Origin: a virus
Length of the DNA: 37,219 bases
Reading direction: 5' to 3' (one strand)
Virus record (IMG/VR): IMGVR_UViG_3300047322_000189
Span: 1-37,219 of that record
Positions 7,976 through 16,670 of the stretch are shown here, one piece after another. The position numbers were made by a program, and so were the translations under genes. The notes below the pieces were generated by a model that saw nothing but the letters and a program-made list of their open reading frames with translations, searched no databases and had not been told where the DNA came from. Numbering within the stretch: position 1 is the first letter of the stretch; the number at the start of each line of letters is the position of its first letter.

Positions 7976-9454
7976 TCATGCCATCCCCAAAACTGAACCC
8001 AGTTTTGCTTTGTTGATGTATTTGATGCCGCGGTGCTCGAGCACGGCGGTCGGGTCGATCTTCTCTACGTCCTGCGCCATCGGGCCAAGGCGCCGCGCGC
8101 CGGTCGGATCTTTCTTGAAGCTGTACGAATAGATCGGCAGTTCGTCTGCGTCTTTCTTCATTGGCTTGTAGCCGCCGCCGGTGGCGTCCACGTCGATCGC
8201 ATGTGGCCGCAAGATGCTGCCAACCTTGGTGATGTTTTCTTTCTCGCGCACGTCTGACTTCATCAGGCCAAGACCGCCGCCCAGAATGCCGCCAATCATT
8301 CCGTACATGCCGGCTTGCTGCTGATTGTAGTTCTGACTTTCCTGCTGATAGATGCTCATGTCCTGGCTGAAACGATTGTTGATCAAGCCAGCGACGTCAG
8401 TGGTCGGGATCTGGTTGTTCGGCGTGTTCACGAAATTCGGGTTGTTGATTTGCGAGCCAGACAACAGCGAGCTGATCTCATTGATTGGTTGATTGCGCAG
8501 CGCGTACTGCTCGTTCATGTACTGATTGCGCGCCATGTTTTCGGCGTTGAAGCCGGTCTGCGCTTGCGCGACCTGCTGCGCCAATCCGGCGTTGGAATAG
8601 TCTGCGCGCGCGCCAGCTTGCCGGAAGTTTTCCTGCTGTGCCTGGTTGGCGAACTGGCCGGTCTGTTGCGATTGCGTGTAGGCCTGTTGTTGCGCCGCGT
8701 TCTGGAAGCCGGCCTTCTGCGCAGCCATGTCCATCATGCGCTGCTGCTCTTGTCCCGCCTGACCGATGGCTGAGAAGCGAGCGTCGTTGGACTGACGATT
8801 GTAGTTGTCCATCGCGGACTGATAGGCCTGCGATCCATAACGAATGCCCTGATCAGCGAGCTGCTGCGTGAGCTGGTCTTTCTCAACGGCAAGCTGCGGA
8901 TTGATCCGCGCCATCAGCGCGTCCTGCACGTTCTGTCGATCGGCACTGAAATTGTCGCTTGGTCCGTATGTGCTTTGAATGTTGCCGGCAGACGCAGCTC
9001 CACTTTGATCAAACGTAGACTGCTGCTGACCTACGTCACCAAACGTCGTAGCTGCTTGCGGGATGCCGGTAATGCTGCTGGCCTGACCGGCATCTGGCGC
9101 GTTACCCAAATTGATTTCACTGCCAAGCAGCTTGCTTAAACGGTCGCTCTGGTTGGCGGCCAAACCAGCCAAGTTAACTTTGGCTGTATTGCCCTGATCT
9201 TGGATTGCCTGCTGCGCTGGCGACAGCGTCTGTGTCGCCGTAAACCTGGGAATACTGATGTTGGTGCCGGTGTACGGATCCACCCAATTGTAAGTGTCGG
9301 TCTGGTCGTAGCGCAGAGATCCGTCAGGCGTGTTCTGGTTAGTGTTGTTCAAGAACGCATTAGTGATCGCCGTCGCGACATTGGTCGATGTCGAGGCGCG
9401 CGCAGTGTCGACGGGATTAGGTGCCGGCGGCGGCGATGGCTGCGACTTACCCAT
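7976..9454 (-). CDS. Gln-rich virion protein with a C-terminal S74-type chaperone/autoprotease domain
   Basis: The product has 492 residues. The first 380 are rich in Gln, Asn and Ala, with long helical segments (about 200-310) suited to a packaged or needle-like protein. A glycine-rich hydrophobic segment (MYGMIGGILGGGLGLM) precedes SDVREKENI at residue 400. This matches the start of the intramolecular chaperone/peptidase S74 domain, where cleavage occurs before the Ser and a Lys five residues later (here Lys405) completes the active site. The rest also fits: YSYSFKK, then GPMAQDVEKIDP, then YINKAKL. S74 domains normally end tail spikes and fibres, and finding one on a protein in the ejection-protein position is unusual. 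Cleavage itself is inference. Confidence 0.78.
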   Translation of the reverse strand: MGKSQPSPPPAPNPVDTARASTSTNVATAITNAFLNNTNQNTPDGSLRYDQTDTYNWVDPYTGTNISIPRFTATQTLSPAQQAIQDQGNTAKVNLAGLAANQSDRLSKLLGSEINLGNAPDAGQASSITGIPQAATTFGDVGQQQSTFDQSGAASAGNIQSTYGPSDNFSADRQNVQDALMARINPQLAVEKDQLTQQLADQGIRYGSQAYQSAMDNYNRQSNDARFSAIGQAGQEQQRMMDMAAQKAGFQNAAQQQAYTQSQQTGQFANQAQQENFRQAGARADYSNAGLAQQVAQAQTGFNAENMARNQYMNEQYALRNQPINEISSLLSGSQINNPNFVNTPNNQIPTTDVAGLINNRFSQDMSIYQQESQNYNQQQAGMYGMIGGILGGGLGLMKSDVREKENITKVGSILRPHAIDVDATGGGYKPMKKDADELPIYSYSFKKDPTGARRLGPMAQDVEKIDPTAVLEHRGIKYINKAKLGSVLGMA

Positions 9455-9455
9455 G

Positions 9456-9929
9456 TCAGTAGTTTCCTGGGTTTAATCCTGGCGGCATAAGGTTGGCGTT
9501 TGGCGGCTGTATCAACGGACCCTGCCCAAGTGATTGCTGCACGTTTGGCTGCGGACCTTGCGGCATTCCGCTCGCCGGCGAGGGTGGCATGACTTGCGGC
9601 GGCACTTGCGGGCGCGCCAACGCTGTCGGCGCCATGCCGGCTTGCTGCATGATCCCGCCAGGTTGAGCACCAGGCATAGCGCCGGCGGCATTCAGCGGAT
9701 CCTGTGGCCCAGGCATTGTCGGTCCCAACACATTTGGCGGCCGCGACAGATCTGGCCGCATTCCACCGTAACCAGGCCCCTGCTGAGGCATTCCGGTGTT
9801 GGGTGGCGGGTTAGCAACGCGCATCAATGCTTGGGTGATGGCGTTACGCTGTTGATCTGCGCCGGCGGTAGCAGGCCCCGTTGGCATCGCAGTGGCGCCA
9901 ACGCCTTGCGGGTTTGAATAATCAATCAT
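9456..9929 (-). CDS. Pro/Gly/Gln-rich disordered protein with RNAITQAL motif
   Basis: The product has 157 residues, dominated by Pro, Gly, Gln, Met and Ala from about residue 40 on, with no visible folded domain except one short helix, RNAITQALMRVAN, at about 28-40. The first eight residues of that helix recur at the C-terminus of the 457-residue virion protein (3710-5083). Such proteins in phage structural cassettes are often flexible linkers or are packaged with ejection proteins. The gene starts inside the stop of the GNAT gene (ATGA). No family is recognised. Confidence 0.65.
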   Translation of the reverse strand: MIDYSNPQGVGATAMPTGPATAGADQQRNAITQALMRVANPPPNTGMPQQGPGYGGMRPDLSRPPNVLGPTMPGPQDPLNAAGAMPGAQPGGIMQQAGMAPTALARPQVPPQVMPPSPASGMPQGPQPNVQQSLGQGPLIQPPNANLMPPGLNPGNY

Positions 9930-10405
9930 GCTGCTTCCTCCAGAGCATCTTGCGTCAGGTGATGCTTGAACCGTTTGTTAAAGCGATTGTCAGCCCAAGC
10001 CTCGGCGGTCAGCAGGCACAGGACGCCGTCCTTGCCGCGACCAAACATCCTCGGCACTTTGATAAACGTATAATCGTACACAGCGAGCTGACGCAGCAGC
10101 CGCTCATTCTCGATCGGCGTTCTCTGCACGAGCATCTGGCAGCCGCATGTGATGAAGGGATAGCGGTACATGCGCTCGATCGTGCCGCGCATCAGCCAGT
10201 GTGGATCGATGGCGGCGCCACTCAATTCGATCAGGCCGCTGTCTTCGTCGTAGTTGTGATAGACGAGGCCGCCGATCAGGATGCCGTCTTCGTTGAGCAC
10301 ACCAATGCCGCGCGCCGTATCGGGGAAGCCTCGATGGCAATGCGGCACCAGCTGCGAAACAAATTTCGCCACCATTGCATCGTGCCCGTACAGATACTGA
10401 AGCAT
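9926..10405 (-). CDS. GNAT-type acetyltransferase-like protein
   Basis: The product has 159 residues. The pattern of strands and helices fits the GNAT fold: GIGVLNEDGILIGGLVYHNY (strands 2-4), LIELSGAAID (strand with the following MRGTIERMYRYPF helix), then MLVQRTPIENERLLRQLAVYDY, where an N-E-R-L-L-R helix follows a strand as in the acetyl-CoA-binding half of N-acetyltransferases. Small GNAT genes inside podophage structural cassettes are known, but their substrate is unknown; modification of virion proteins or host factors is possible. The canonical R/Q-x-x-G-x-A loop is not obvious, so cofactor binding may be altered or lost. The ATG is one base after the upstream stop. Confidence 0.65.
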   Translation of the reverse strand: MLQYLYGHDAMVAKFVSQLVPHCHRGFPDTARGIGVLNEDGILIGGLVYHNYDEDSGLIELSGAAIDPHWLMRGTIERMYRYPFITCGCQMLVQRTPIENERLLRQLAVYDYTFIKVPRMFGRGKDGVLCLLTAEAWADNRFNKRFKHHLTQDALEEAA

Positions 10406-10406
10406 T

Positions 10407-10892
10407 TCAATCCCAAATAAATCTCATGCCACCGGTTGGATCTACCGGAGCCGGCGCCGGCTGGCTTGCTGCTGCCTGTGCGTTGGCCGCAAGTCTCGCT
10501 GCGATCGCACTGCGTCTTCCGGCAAAGTCATACTTTCCGCCCTGCGCCAATGACTGCAACGCCAGTGGATCGACCATTCCCTTTGGATCGCCATAAGCCT
10601 GCGTCATTGGGATCGGCCCACCGTACACACCATCTCCCTTGCTCATGGCGGACGGAGGTGCATACGGATTTGGCATCCGCGTCTCATCGATGTTGGCGTA
10701 AGTCACCGGATGGTTTTGAGCATTCCACGCCGATACGGCATCTTCCGATGCCTTCAGCCCATGGATATAGGCGGGCGCAAACAAGCCACCCATGGCGCCT
10801 TGCGGGTTGTAGTCCTGATACAAGCTAGCCAACACCGCGGCGTTATCAGTTGCCGGCGGCGCTGGTGCGGGGGTTGGCGCTTCCTCAGCCAT
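10407..10892 (-). CDS. Unknown small structural-cassette protein
   Basis: The product has 161 residues with a Pro/Ala-rich N-terminus and C-terminus flanking a central region that includes ALASLYQDYNP, an HGLKASEDAVSAW helix and many Gly/Pro/Tyr residues. It ends in G-M-R-F-I-W-D. The gene follows the nozzle-like gene by 10 bases, with GAGGATTAGGTC as ribosome site. Composition and position suggest a minor virion component or ejection-protein partner. No family is recognised. Confidence 0.62.
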   Translation of the reverse strand: MAEEAPTPAPAPPATDNAAVLASLYQDYNPQGAMGGLFAPAYIHGLKASEDAVSAWNAQNHPVTYANIDETRMPNPYAPPSAMSKGDGVYGGPIPMTQAYGDPKGMVDPLALQSLAQGGKYDFAGRRSAIAARLAANAQAAASQPAPAPVDPTGGMRFIWD

Positions 10893-10902
10893 GACCTAAT
10901 CC

Positions 10903-12528
10903 TCAGACGTTGACGCCCAGGCGCTCGAATGTTGCTGCGATCGAAACCAATTCGACATTTGGGTTGCCTTGCTGCGCGACCGTCACCTGACAGATCGGCG
11001 CGTGAGAAAAGCCCACCTCTCCGATCGACACCCAGCCAGTGTTTTTCACCACCGGACTAAACAGCGTCGACGCCTGATCCCACTTGGCGCTGTCCCACAG
11101 GCCCTGATCCCAGACGTCTGGCGTACCAGGATCTGGGCCGGCCGGCGGTGCCGGAGGAACCTTGATGACGTAGTCAGTACAAGCCGCAAGCTGCGGCTGG
11201 AACGGTTCGCTTGGCGCCGACAAAAACGCTGCGCGCGCCTGATGCCAGACCACAGTCGCCGGCGCTTGCTGAAACATCTCCCAGCCACCGACCAGCGTTG
11301 CCGTGTATGGAATGCCGTCATCGTAGCCAGTGCGCTCGGCCTGCATGACGATGCCCTTTTGGGTGCCAAAGAACACACGCCGGAAGCAGTACATAAAACA
11401 CAGCGCGTCATAGCCAACGATACGGCCCCACGCGCCAGTGGCGCTGTTGATAACGCCGACATACTGAGAACCTGGAGATCCTCCAGGCCATGTCACATAG
11501 GTGCCACCCCACTCGTCCCATTTTTTCATTGACCATGGGAAAGTGTTGCGCGTGGCAGCCATCTCACGCCATAGCGGCTTGATGGTGCGCGTGACGGCAG
11601 CCAGTTCGAGCTGCTCGAATGTTTTGGTGATGGCCTGCGAAAGCGGAATGATGCCATCGACGCAAGCGATAAGCAGATCGCCGCCGATCGGTATGTGAGC
11701 ATTCATCCCCATCGGCCTGCTGACGCTGTAGCGACCTTCCTGGCGCCAGTTGCTGATGTCAGATGGGTTGCTGCCGCTGAAGATTATTGCTTCACCCTCA
11801 CTGGTGAAAAACACGCACTTGTCATCGACACCGTCACCGGCATCGATTGACCAGACGGCGCCAAACACAAGCTTACCGCCTTTAGTGGCGGACCCAGATA
11901 GCGGAATTAATTGTAACGCGCCTTGTACGGCATTGATGTCTAGGTACCAGGCATTCATGCTTTCTTTTTCGATGAAGAACAGCCGATTGCGATATTTCCA
12001 AACGTAGGAAAGGTTGCGACCGTGCTCGACCGCCGATCCCACCGGACCAGTGATCTGGCTGGCATTCAGTGTTGTCCACGTTGCGCCGTCAAACCTCAGC
12101 GGAAAGTCACCGGCATCGTTAACTACCACCATCCAATCGCCGCCTTGATTGAACAATGGCGCGGCGCTGTAATTGCCGGATGTCTGCCCAGACTTAACCA
12201 ACACAGGGGCGCCTGAGTTGGTCACGTCATACAATTTGTCGAGCTGGGCTGCGAACATGCGTTCGTCAGTTGCGCTCTTGTATTCAAATCCCGAGATGAT
12301 CGGGCTGACGTCTGGCAAAACACACCAGCGCGAGCAACCACCGCGCAGCTTCACACCGCGCATGGTTGGTATCCAATTGTCTGAAACAATCGCACCACCA
12401 GGCTGCATGAACGTATAGTTTTCGTTCATGATGATGCCGCGCGTCGGCGCCGGGATTGTCACAGTCTTCAGCTGTTGCGCTGCTTGCGCCGGTACCTGTT
12501 GACGCTTGAATGCCTGGTAAATGCTCAT
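10903..12528 (-). CDS. Tail nozzle / stabilisation protein-like (P22 gp10 or T7 gp12 type)
   Basis: The product has 541 residues, beta-rich throughout, with many short strands separated by Gly/Asp turns, as in the beta-propeller tail nozzle proteins of podophages. Family-like landmarks are the N-terminal PTRGIIMNENYTFMQPGGA and NWIPTMRGVKLRGG, and the central YRNRLFFIEKESMNAWYLD, where a propeller blade strand is followed by an aromatic turn. It follows the adaptor gene with an ATGA overlap, the conserved adaptor-then-nozzle order. It should form the lower part of the short tail. The assignment rests on gene order and composition. Confidence 0.75.
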   Translation of the reverse strand: MSIYQAFKRQQVPAQAAQQLKTVTIPAPTRGIIMNENYTFMQPGGAIVSDNWIPTMRGVKLRGGCSRWCVLPDVSPIISGFEYKSATDERMFAAQLDKLYDVTNSGAPVLVKSGQTSGNYSAAPLFNQGGDWMVVVNDAGDFPLRFDGATWTTLNASQITGPVGSAVEHGRNLSYVWKYRNRLFFIEKESMNAWYLDINAVQGALQLIPLSGSATKGGKLVFGAVWSIDAGDGVDDKCVFFTSEGEAIIFSGSNPSDISNWRQEGRYSVSRPMGMNAHIPIGGDLLIACVDGIIPLSQAITKTFEQLELAAVTRTIKPLWREMAATRNTFPWSMKKWDEWGGTYVTWPGGSPGSQYVGVINSATGAWGRIVGYDALCFMYCFRRVFFGTQKGIVMQAERTGYDDGIPYTATLVGGWEMFQQAPATVVWHQARAAFLSAPSEPFQPQLAACTDYVIKVPPAPPAGPDPGTPDVWDQGLWDSAKWDQASTLFSPVVKNTGWVSIGEVGFSHAPICQVTVAQQGNPNVELVSIAATFERLGVNV

Positions 12529-13235
12529 GGCACTGGCACCGGAAAGTCAACGGTAGAGGAAACGACAGCAGCAGAAATAGGAAGCCTGTCCACGATGATT
12601 GGCGACGGGCTGTCGTTGCCCATGGCGATCAGCATGGCATCGCCAAAGGATCCCAGATCCTCGGCGTAAGGAGATCCCTTCTGAGCCTTCCATTGCCAGA
12701 TCATTCCAAGCTTGAGCAGGCGATCGCCCAACAGAAAGCTGTCGTTATCAGTCAAGAAGCTGTCGTTGGCGCCGCCGCTCGCGAGCGAAACACAGTTTTT
12801 ATCCATGTAGGCAAACGTCGCAGTCACGCCGGCAGGCATCGGCGGATGAATGTGCATCTGATTGCCATAGATCGTCCACTCGCCGTGGCTGTCGAAATAA
12901 CCGCGCATGCGGCGGTGCATCCAATCATTCAGATCTGGATAGAACCGCATGGGGTATTGCGTGGTGATCGATCGCCACACCTGCGCGGTGAGCAGCATGC
13001 GTTTAAAGTTTTGCGGAAGATCGAAATCTATTTTGACGCCATCGCCGGTGTAAGTCTGCACCGCCTTGAGCGTCTGCCATTCGCGGCTGTCGTAGGCGAT
13101 GCGCTGTGCCATCTCGTTGGCGAGCGAAAGCATCTCCGCCATTGTGCGGTTGCTAGTGATTGCAGAAAACACGGATGTCGGGATTGCCGCCCCGACACTC
13201 GTGCAAACATCCCTAACAACCGTCAACAATGACAT
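12525..13235 (-). CDS. Head-tail adaptor (gp4 / tail tubular A-like)
   Basis: The product has 236 residues. It opens with a helical region (EMLSLANEMAQRIAYDSREWQTLK), then a strand-rich middle with YTGDGVKIDFDLPQNFKRM, and WTIYGNQMHIHPPMPAG, a pattern that recurs in podophage adaptor proteins that bind beneath the portal. The late helix DRLLKLGMIWQWKAQKG followed by Y-A-E-D is also typical. The position after the coat gene and before the nozzle gene agrees. The ATG is three bases after the upstream stop. Confidence 0.78.
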   Translation of the reverse strand: MSLLTVVRDVCTSVGAAIPTSVFSAITSNRTMAEMLSLANEMAQRIAYDSREWQTLKAVQTYTGDGVKIDFDLPQNFKRMLLTAQVWRSITTQYPMRFYPDLNDWMHRRMRGYFDSHGEWTIYGNQMHIHPPMPAGVTATFAYMDKNCVSLASGGANDSFLTDNDSFLLGDRLLKLGMIWQWKAQKGSPYAEDLGSFGDAMLIAMGNDSPSPIIVDRLPISAAVVSSTVDFPVPVP

Positions 13236-13238
13236 TCG

Positions 13239-13943
13239 TCATGCGGCTTTCTGCTGGGCCTCTGTTGCCATCCGCACCAGCGTTTTCCGGTTCAGCGAGC
13301 CGTGCGGCGCGTGTCCGGTGTTGGTCGCAATGAAATCACGCAGTTGATCGAGCGACATATCATCGAATTGATTATCGGCTTTTTGCCCGCTCGCTAGTGC
13401 GCGCTTTAGATCTTCCTCGATGATTGCATTGCGCGCCTTGAGTGCTTCCAGGTCGGCCGCCATCTGCAGGTTTGGCGCGTTGGACTTACTCTCTGCGATG
13501 TACTCTTGCGCCTTGTTCTTCAGTTCGCGCCCGCCATGGCCCAGGTTCTTCAGCTCCTGGCCGTCAACGACCGCAAGCGCCTCAAGCGTGTAGATATTGA
13601 GGGCGCGCAATTCCGCTCGACGCGCCTCTGTAAGAAAAGGAACGTGCGCAAGTGGCGTACCGGATTTGGTTTGCGCCGCCTGCGACTTGAACTGTTGGTA
13701 CTGGCGAGAAAAGCGTTCGGCATAGGTCACAGCCGTCTGCTCGCCGGTGGTGAAATCTTCCGCCCAATGTGAGAACGCCGTGGCTGGAAACACCGCCACG
13801 TTGCGTGATCCAGGGAAGCGGATCTCAACGACCTCGATGTCATCAAAGATCGGCCGACCCTCTTTCAAGCTTTTAACCTCGTTCTTTTTCGCCAGGTTCT
13901 TGAACAGTGCAACAGCAGCAGCATCAGGATCTCTTGTAGGCAT
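13239..13943 (-). CDS. Virion-associated protein with HhH-like and LEM/HeH-like segments
   Basis: The product has 234 residues. The N-terminal 60 or so form a compact beta region (FDDIEVVEIRFPGSRN). Residues about 104-147 resemble a helix-hairpin-helix: LTEARRAELRALNIYTLEAL, then LKNLGHGGRELKNKAQEYI with the hairpin G-x-G-G. The C-terminus, MSLDQLRDFIATNTGHAP then LNRKTLVRMA, resembles a HeH/LEM or Rho-N module. These small modules bind DNA or nucleoprotein. The location right after the coat gene suggests a head-completion or DNA-contacting role. The ribosome site is GGAGAAACTCG. The domain calls are by pattern. Confidence 0.68.
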   Translation of the reverse strand: MPTRDPDAAAVALFKNLAKKNEVKSLKEGRPIFDDIEVVEIRFPGSRNVAVFPATAFSHWAEDFTTGEQTAVTYAERFSRQYQQFKSQAAQTKSGTPLAHVPFLTEARRAELRALNIYTLEALAVVDGQELKNLGHGGRELKNKAQEYIAESKSNAPNLQMAADLEALKARNAIIEEDLKRALASGQKADNQFDDMSLDQLRDFIATNTGHAPHGSLNRKTLVRMATEAQQKAA

Positions 13944-13977
13944 CGAGTTTCTCCGTCTGAGGGAGTGGGTTGACTGA

Positions 13978-14021
13978 CGCCGCCGCGGGAGGGAGCAAGG
14001 GACACCCTTTGGGCGGCGGCG
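13978..14021. repeat. Nested inverted repeats after the coat gene
   Basis: Nine-base GC-only arms (13978-13986 and 14013-14021, CGCCGCCGC and its complement) enclose a loop that itself contains AAGGG-ACA-CCCTT (13998-14010). The structure sits in the 95-base gap between the coat gene and the next gene downstream. There is no T-run on either strand, so it is not a standard terminator; it could be an attenuator or an mRNA-stabilising hairpin that raises coat expression relative to downstream genes. Confidence 0.5.
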
Positions 14022-14038
14022 CCAGCAGTCGCGACATC

Positions 14039-15061
14039 TTACGCAGCAGGATTGCTGTCGTAGAACCGCCAGTTAAACATCGGATTGGTCTGGGTGAGTT
14101 CACCCATCCATCCGATGAACTGGGCAACGGCGTCCTTGTCGATCGGCATTTGACCATCGCCGTCGAACAGGTTGTCGAAGTTTCTGTTCGGGTGATACCG
14201 CATGCGGAAGCTGTCGGTATTTAGACCAAACGTGGTGTTTGCCGGCATGTTGGATCCGATGCCGCCATCGAGGACGATCTCGGCCCGCTTGCCGCCACCG
14301 ATGTACTCGATCGCGCTGAAGCCAAGCTGGCCCAACGAGGTCGAGTTTGTCTGTCGCTGGATGGCGATCGTCGCCGCATCGTAAGCCGCATAATGCTCGG
14401 GGCTCATGATCAGCAGGTCGGCGTAGTCCTTGCCGCGAGACTGCTTGGTCATGATGTAGTTGAGGTACGGTCGGATCGTGGTCGCGCTGACCTGGGTACC
14501 GATTGCCGCCACCATCGACTGAGCATCATAGGTCTTGGTCTGCCAGATCACCGCAAGGTTGCGATCGATGCCGCCGTAGGTGCCGCTGGTGTTGACGATC
14601 GGCACGGCGGTCGCCAGCCCAGTGATCTGCTTGCCGCCGTTGGCGGTGCCATCACCATAGATGCCGGCATCCATCGTATCCTCGAGGGCGCGTTCGGCAG
14701 CCGCGATATAGCTGTCGTACACGTCCATGAGCTGTGAGCTGCCTTCGTTGTTCAAGATCTCCTGCATGGACAGGATGACCGGAACGACAACCATTTTCGG
14801 ATCGAAATAGGCGTCGTTGAACAGATCGAGTGCGGGGTTGAGCAGCTGATCATAGCCGCTGTACCACTGGGCGACTTGCTTGGAGATCTGCAGCGTCTGG
14901 CGAATGCGCGGACCTGAGTAGGTATGCCACAAGCCCTTACGCCGCATTACTGCAAGCATTGCGTTGTTGTTGGAGACGAGGTCTTGGTAACCGTCAGACC
15001 GGTCCTCCAGAGCCATAGAAAGGATCTGCTGATAAGCAGCATTAGCGTTGATGTTTGGCAT
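14039..15061 (-). CDS. Major capsid (coat) protein, HK97-like fold
   Basis: The product has 340 residues and resembles a widespread podophage/siphophage coat family. It starts with a short helical arm (NINANAAYQQILSMALED). Recognised landmarks are SGPRIRQTL, a W-Y-S-G-Y-D turn, VVVPVILSMQEILNNEG (spine helix entry), and the AERALEDTMDAGIYGDGTAN segment followed by KQITGLATAVP, which precede the G-G-I-D-R and YDAQ elements. It lies immediately after a scaffold-like gene, as in P22. Ribosome site GAGGTTGGCGA. Highly expressed genes like this often have downstream hairpins, and one is seen at 13978-14021. Confidence 0.88.
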   Translation of the reverse strand: MPNINANAAYQQILSMALEDRSDGYQDLVSNNNAMLAVMRRKGLWHTYSGPRIRQTLQISKQVAQWYSGYDQLLNPALDLFNDAYFDPKMVVVPVILSMQEILNNEGSSQLMDVYDSYIAAAERALEDTMDAGIYGDGTANGGKQITGLATAVPIVNTSGTYGGIDRNLAVIWQTKTYDAQSMVAAIGTQVSATTIRPYLNYIMTKQSRGKDYADLLIMSPEHYAAYDAATIAIQRQTNSTSLGQLGFSAIEYIGGGKRAEIVLDGGIGSNMPANTTFGLNTDSFRMRYHPNRNFDNLFDGDGQMPIDKDAVAQFIGWMGELTQTNPMFNWRFYDSNPAA

Positions 15062-15075
15062 TCGCCAACCTCAGA

Positions 15076-16326
15076 TTAGACGCCGCCATTCACACGCTGG
15101 ATTGCGCGCTGAATAGCTTCGCGTCGGCCAACGGGTTTATCGCTCCTGCGGCGCTGCCCGTCTGAGGGGCCGGTATCTGGAGCGCCACGGATCGACTTAT
15201 CGGGTCGGGTCTGAGCCGGCGGGTTGCGGGTCTGAGCCGCGCGGGTTGTCGGAGGTCGAAGGCGGGCGGCACGTTGGTAGGCCTCTTCAAGGCTGAAACC
15301 AAAGTGCAGCTCCTGTTCGATTAGATCTCCTAATTCATCAAAACCAGGATGGCTGTCAGCGAACTGATCAACCTGCGACCTGGTGTGATTGAACTGCAGG
15401 CCAGTATGCAGCTGTTGTATGGTGGATTTCAAGTCTTCCACCTCGCGGTGGAGGGAACCGATCTGGCTCTGGGCCGCCTGCTGACTGTTCTGCTGCTGGA
15501 TGATCTTATGCTGCTCGGGGCTCTGGTTGAGGATGTGATACGCAACATCCCGTAGTCCAAGCTTGCGGCCGTCTGACGTATGTAGGTTGAGATTGTTGAC
15601 GATTACGTCGAGGCCACCGACCAGGTCGGTGCGCAGCTTCTGCTCCATCGAGACGTAATTGTTGAGCGCCTTGTCGAGAGTGGTACCATGCTGGGTAGCC
15701 ATCTCGTGGAAATGGCGTATCGTATTCATCGTCTCGTGATCGCCCTTGAGCTTGCCGTATGCCCCGTCAAACTCCTTCGCCATCCGGTAGACCTCGCCGC
15801 GCACACTTTCGGGCGCGGCTGACCACTCTGCTTTGGCGTGGTCGGCCCAACGCCCTGGCGGCTCTCTATAGGGCGCGGTTTCGGGAAGAGGTGGCGAAGG
15901 CTTTCGCGCAGTCTGCTGCGGCTGCTGACCTGCAGCAGGATCGGCTTGCGTCGATGCGGTATCTGCAGGCGTCTTTGCAAAACGCCCGCCCTCGCGATAG
16001 CGATCTTGTGGCGGCTTACGCAAATCAAGCCCAGGCTCAGTGGCCTTCTCAGCCCTTTCAGCCTTCGCCGCCTTCTGATCTGCTTTGCGCGGTGCTGGGG
16101 TTCGCTCCTTTTCGGGGGTATTTGCCCGTTCAAACGCTTTGCGAATACTTTCGCGACGGGTTTCCGGCCGACCATGACCACGATCCAGACCGTCTACCGG
16201 CTTTTCCGGCGCCTGATCTCCAACCGGCTGAGGGTTCGCCACGGGGTTCTGATTGATCGGTACCTCGTTAGCGGGAGCTGATGGCGCAGAGGGTGGCGCC
16301 GGCGGCGCGATGTTTACGTCTGACAT
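15076..16326 (-). CDS. Scaffolding protein
   Basis: The product has 416 residues and is strongly charged, without Cys. The N-terminal 150 are Pro/Ala/Lys/Arg-rich and probably unfolded. The middle is helical with a coiled coil at about 275-310 (QIGSLHREVEDLKSTIQQL). The C-terminus ends in a basic helix, GRREAIQRAIQRVNGG, comparable to the C-terminal coat-binding helices of P22-type scaffolds. Position directly before the coat gene supports the call. Ribosome site GAGGTTTGCT. The protein should direct procapsid assembly and leave or be degraded before packaging is complete; no protease gene is visible. Confidence 0.85.
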   Translation of the reverse strand: MSDVNIAPPAPPSAPSAPANEVPINQNPVANPQPVGDQAPEKPVDGLDRGHGRPETRRESIRKAFERANTPEKERTPAPRKADQKAAKAERAEKATEPGLDLRKPPQDRYREGGRFAKTPADTASTQADPAAGQQPQQTARKPSPPLPETAPYREPPGRWADHAKAEWSAAPESVRGEVYRMAKEFDGAYGKLKGDHETMNTIRHFHEMATQHGTTLDKALNNYVSMEQKLRTDLVGGLDVIVNNLNLHTSDGRKLGLRDVAYHILNQSPEQHKIIQQQNSQQAAQSQIGSLHREVEDLKSTIQQLHTGLQFNHTRSQVDQFADSHPGFDELGDLIEQELHFGFSLEEAYQRAARLRPPTTRAAQTRNPPAQTRPDKSIRGAPDTGPSDGQRRRSDKPVGRREAIQRAIQRVNGGV

Positions 16327-16345
16327 AGCAAACCTCGAATTTGAT

Positions 16346-16669
16346 CTAGGTCAAATGCCTGGATCGGTGACCAGCCCTATATCTTTCGAGCGCCTTCTTC
16401 AGCGACTGACGCCGTTTTTCTTTTTCTTGCCGGCTGTCAGTTGCTCTTTTTTTCTCTGGAAATTTTTCGTTGCCAACCTCGATGAGGCCAAGCGAACGGC
16501 CAACAGCTCGAAAGGCAGCCTTAGACGTATAAAAGCGGCCGTCGACTTGCTCTGTTGGCTCCATGATATCAGAGATAACGTAAGGCCGCGGCAAGCTAGA
16601 CACGGCCGGTGCGATGCTGACCTTGTCTACAATCCAGCGACCAGGCTCTATCTCAATAAGCTTCGGCAC
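16346..16669 (-). CDS. Small conserved-looking protein upstream of the scaffold, GTG start
   Basis: A GTG at 16669 lies one base after the stop of the Lys-rich gene and gives 107 residues beginning (M)PKLIEIEPGRW. The core YVISDIMEPTEQVDGRFYTS followed by KAAFRAVGRSLGLIEVG is a pattern I recall from small genes next to podophage scaffolds. The C-terminal third is highly charged and helical. The frame is open further upstream to 16801, but that part runs through the Lys-rich coding region in another frame, so the GTG is preferred. The role is unknown; a capsid assembly factor is a reasonable guess. Confidence 0.7.
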   Translation of the reverse strand: MPKLIEIEPGRWIVDKVSIAPAVSSLPRPYVISDIMEPTEQVDGRFYTSKAAFRAVGRSLGLIEVGNEKFPEKKRATDSRQEKEKRRQSLKKALERYRAGHRSRHLT

Positions 16670-16670
16670 G

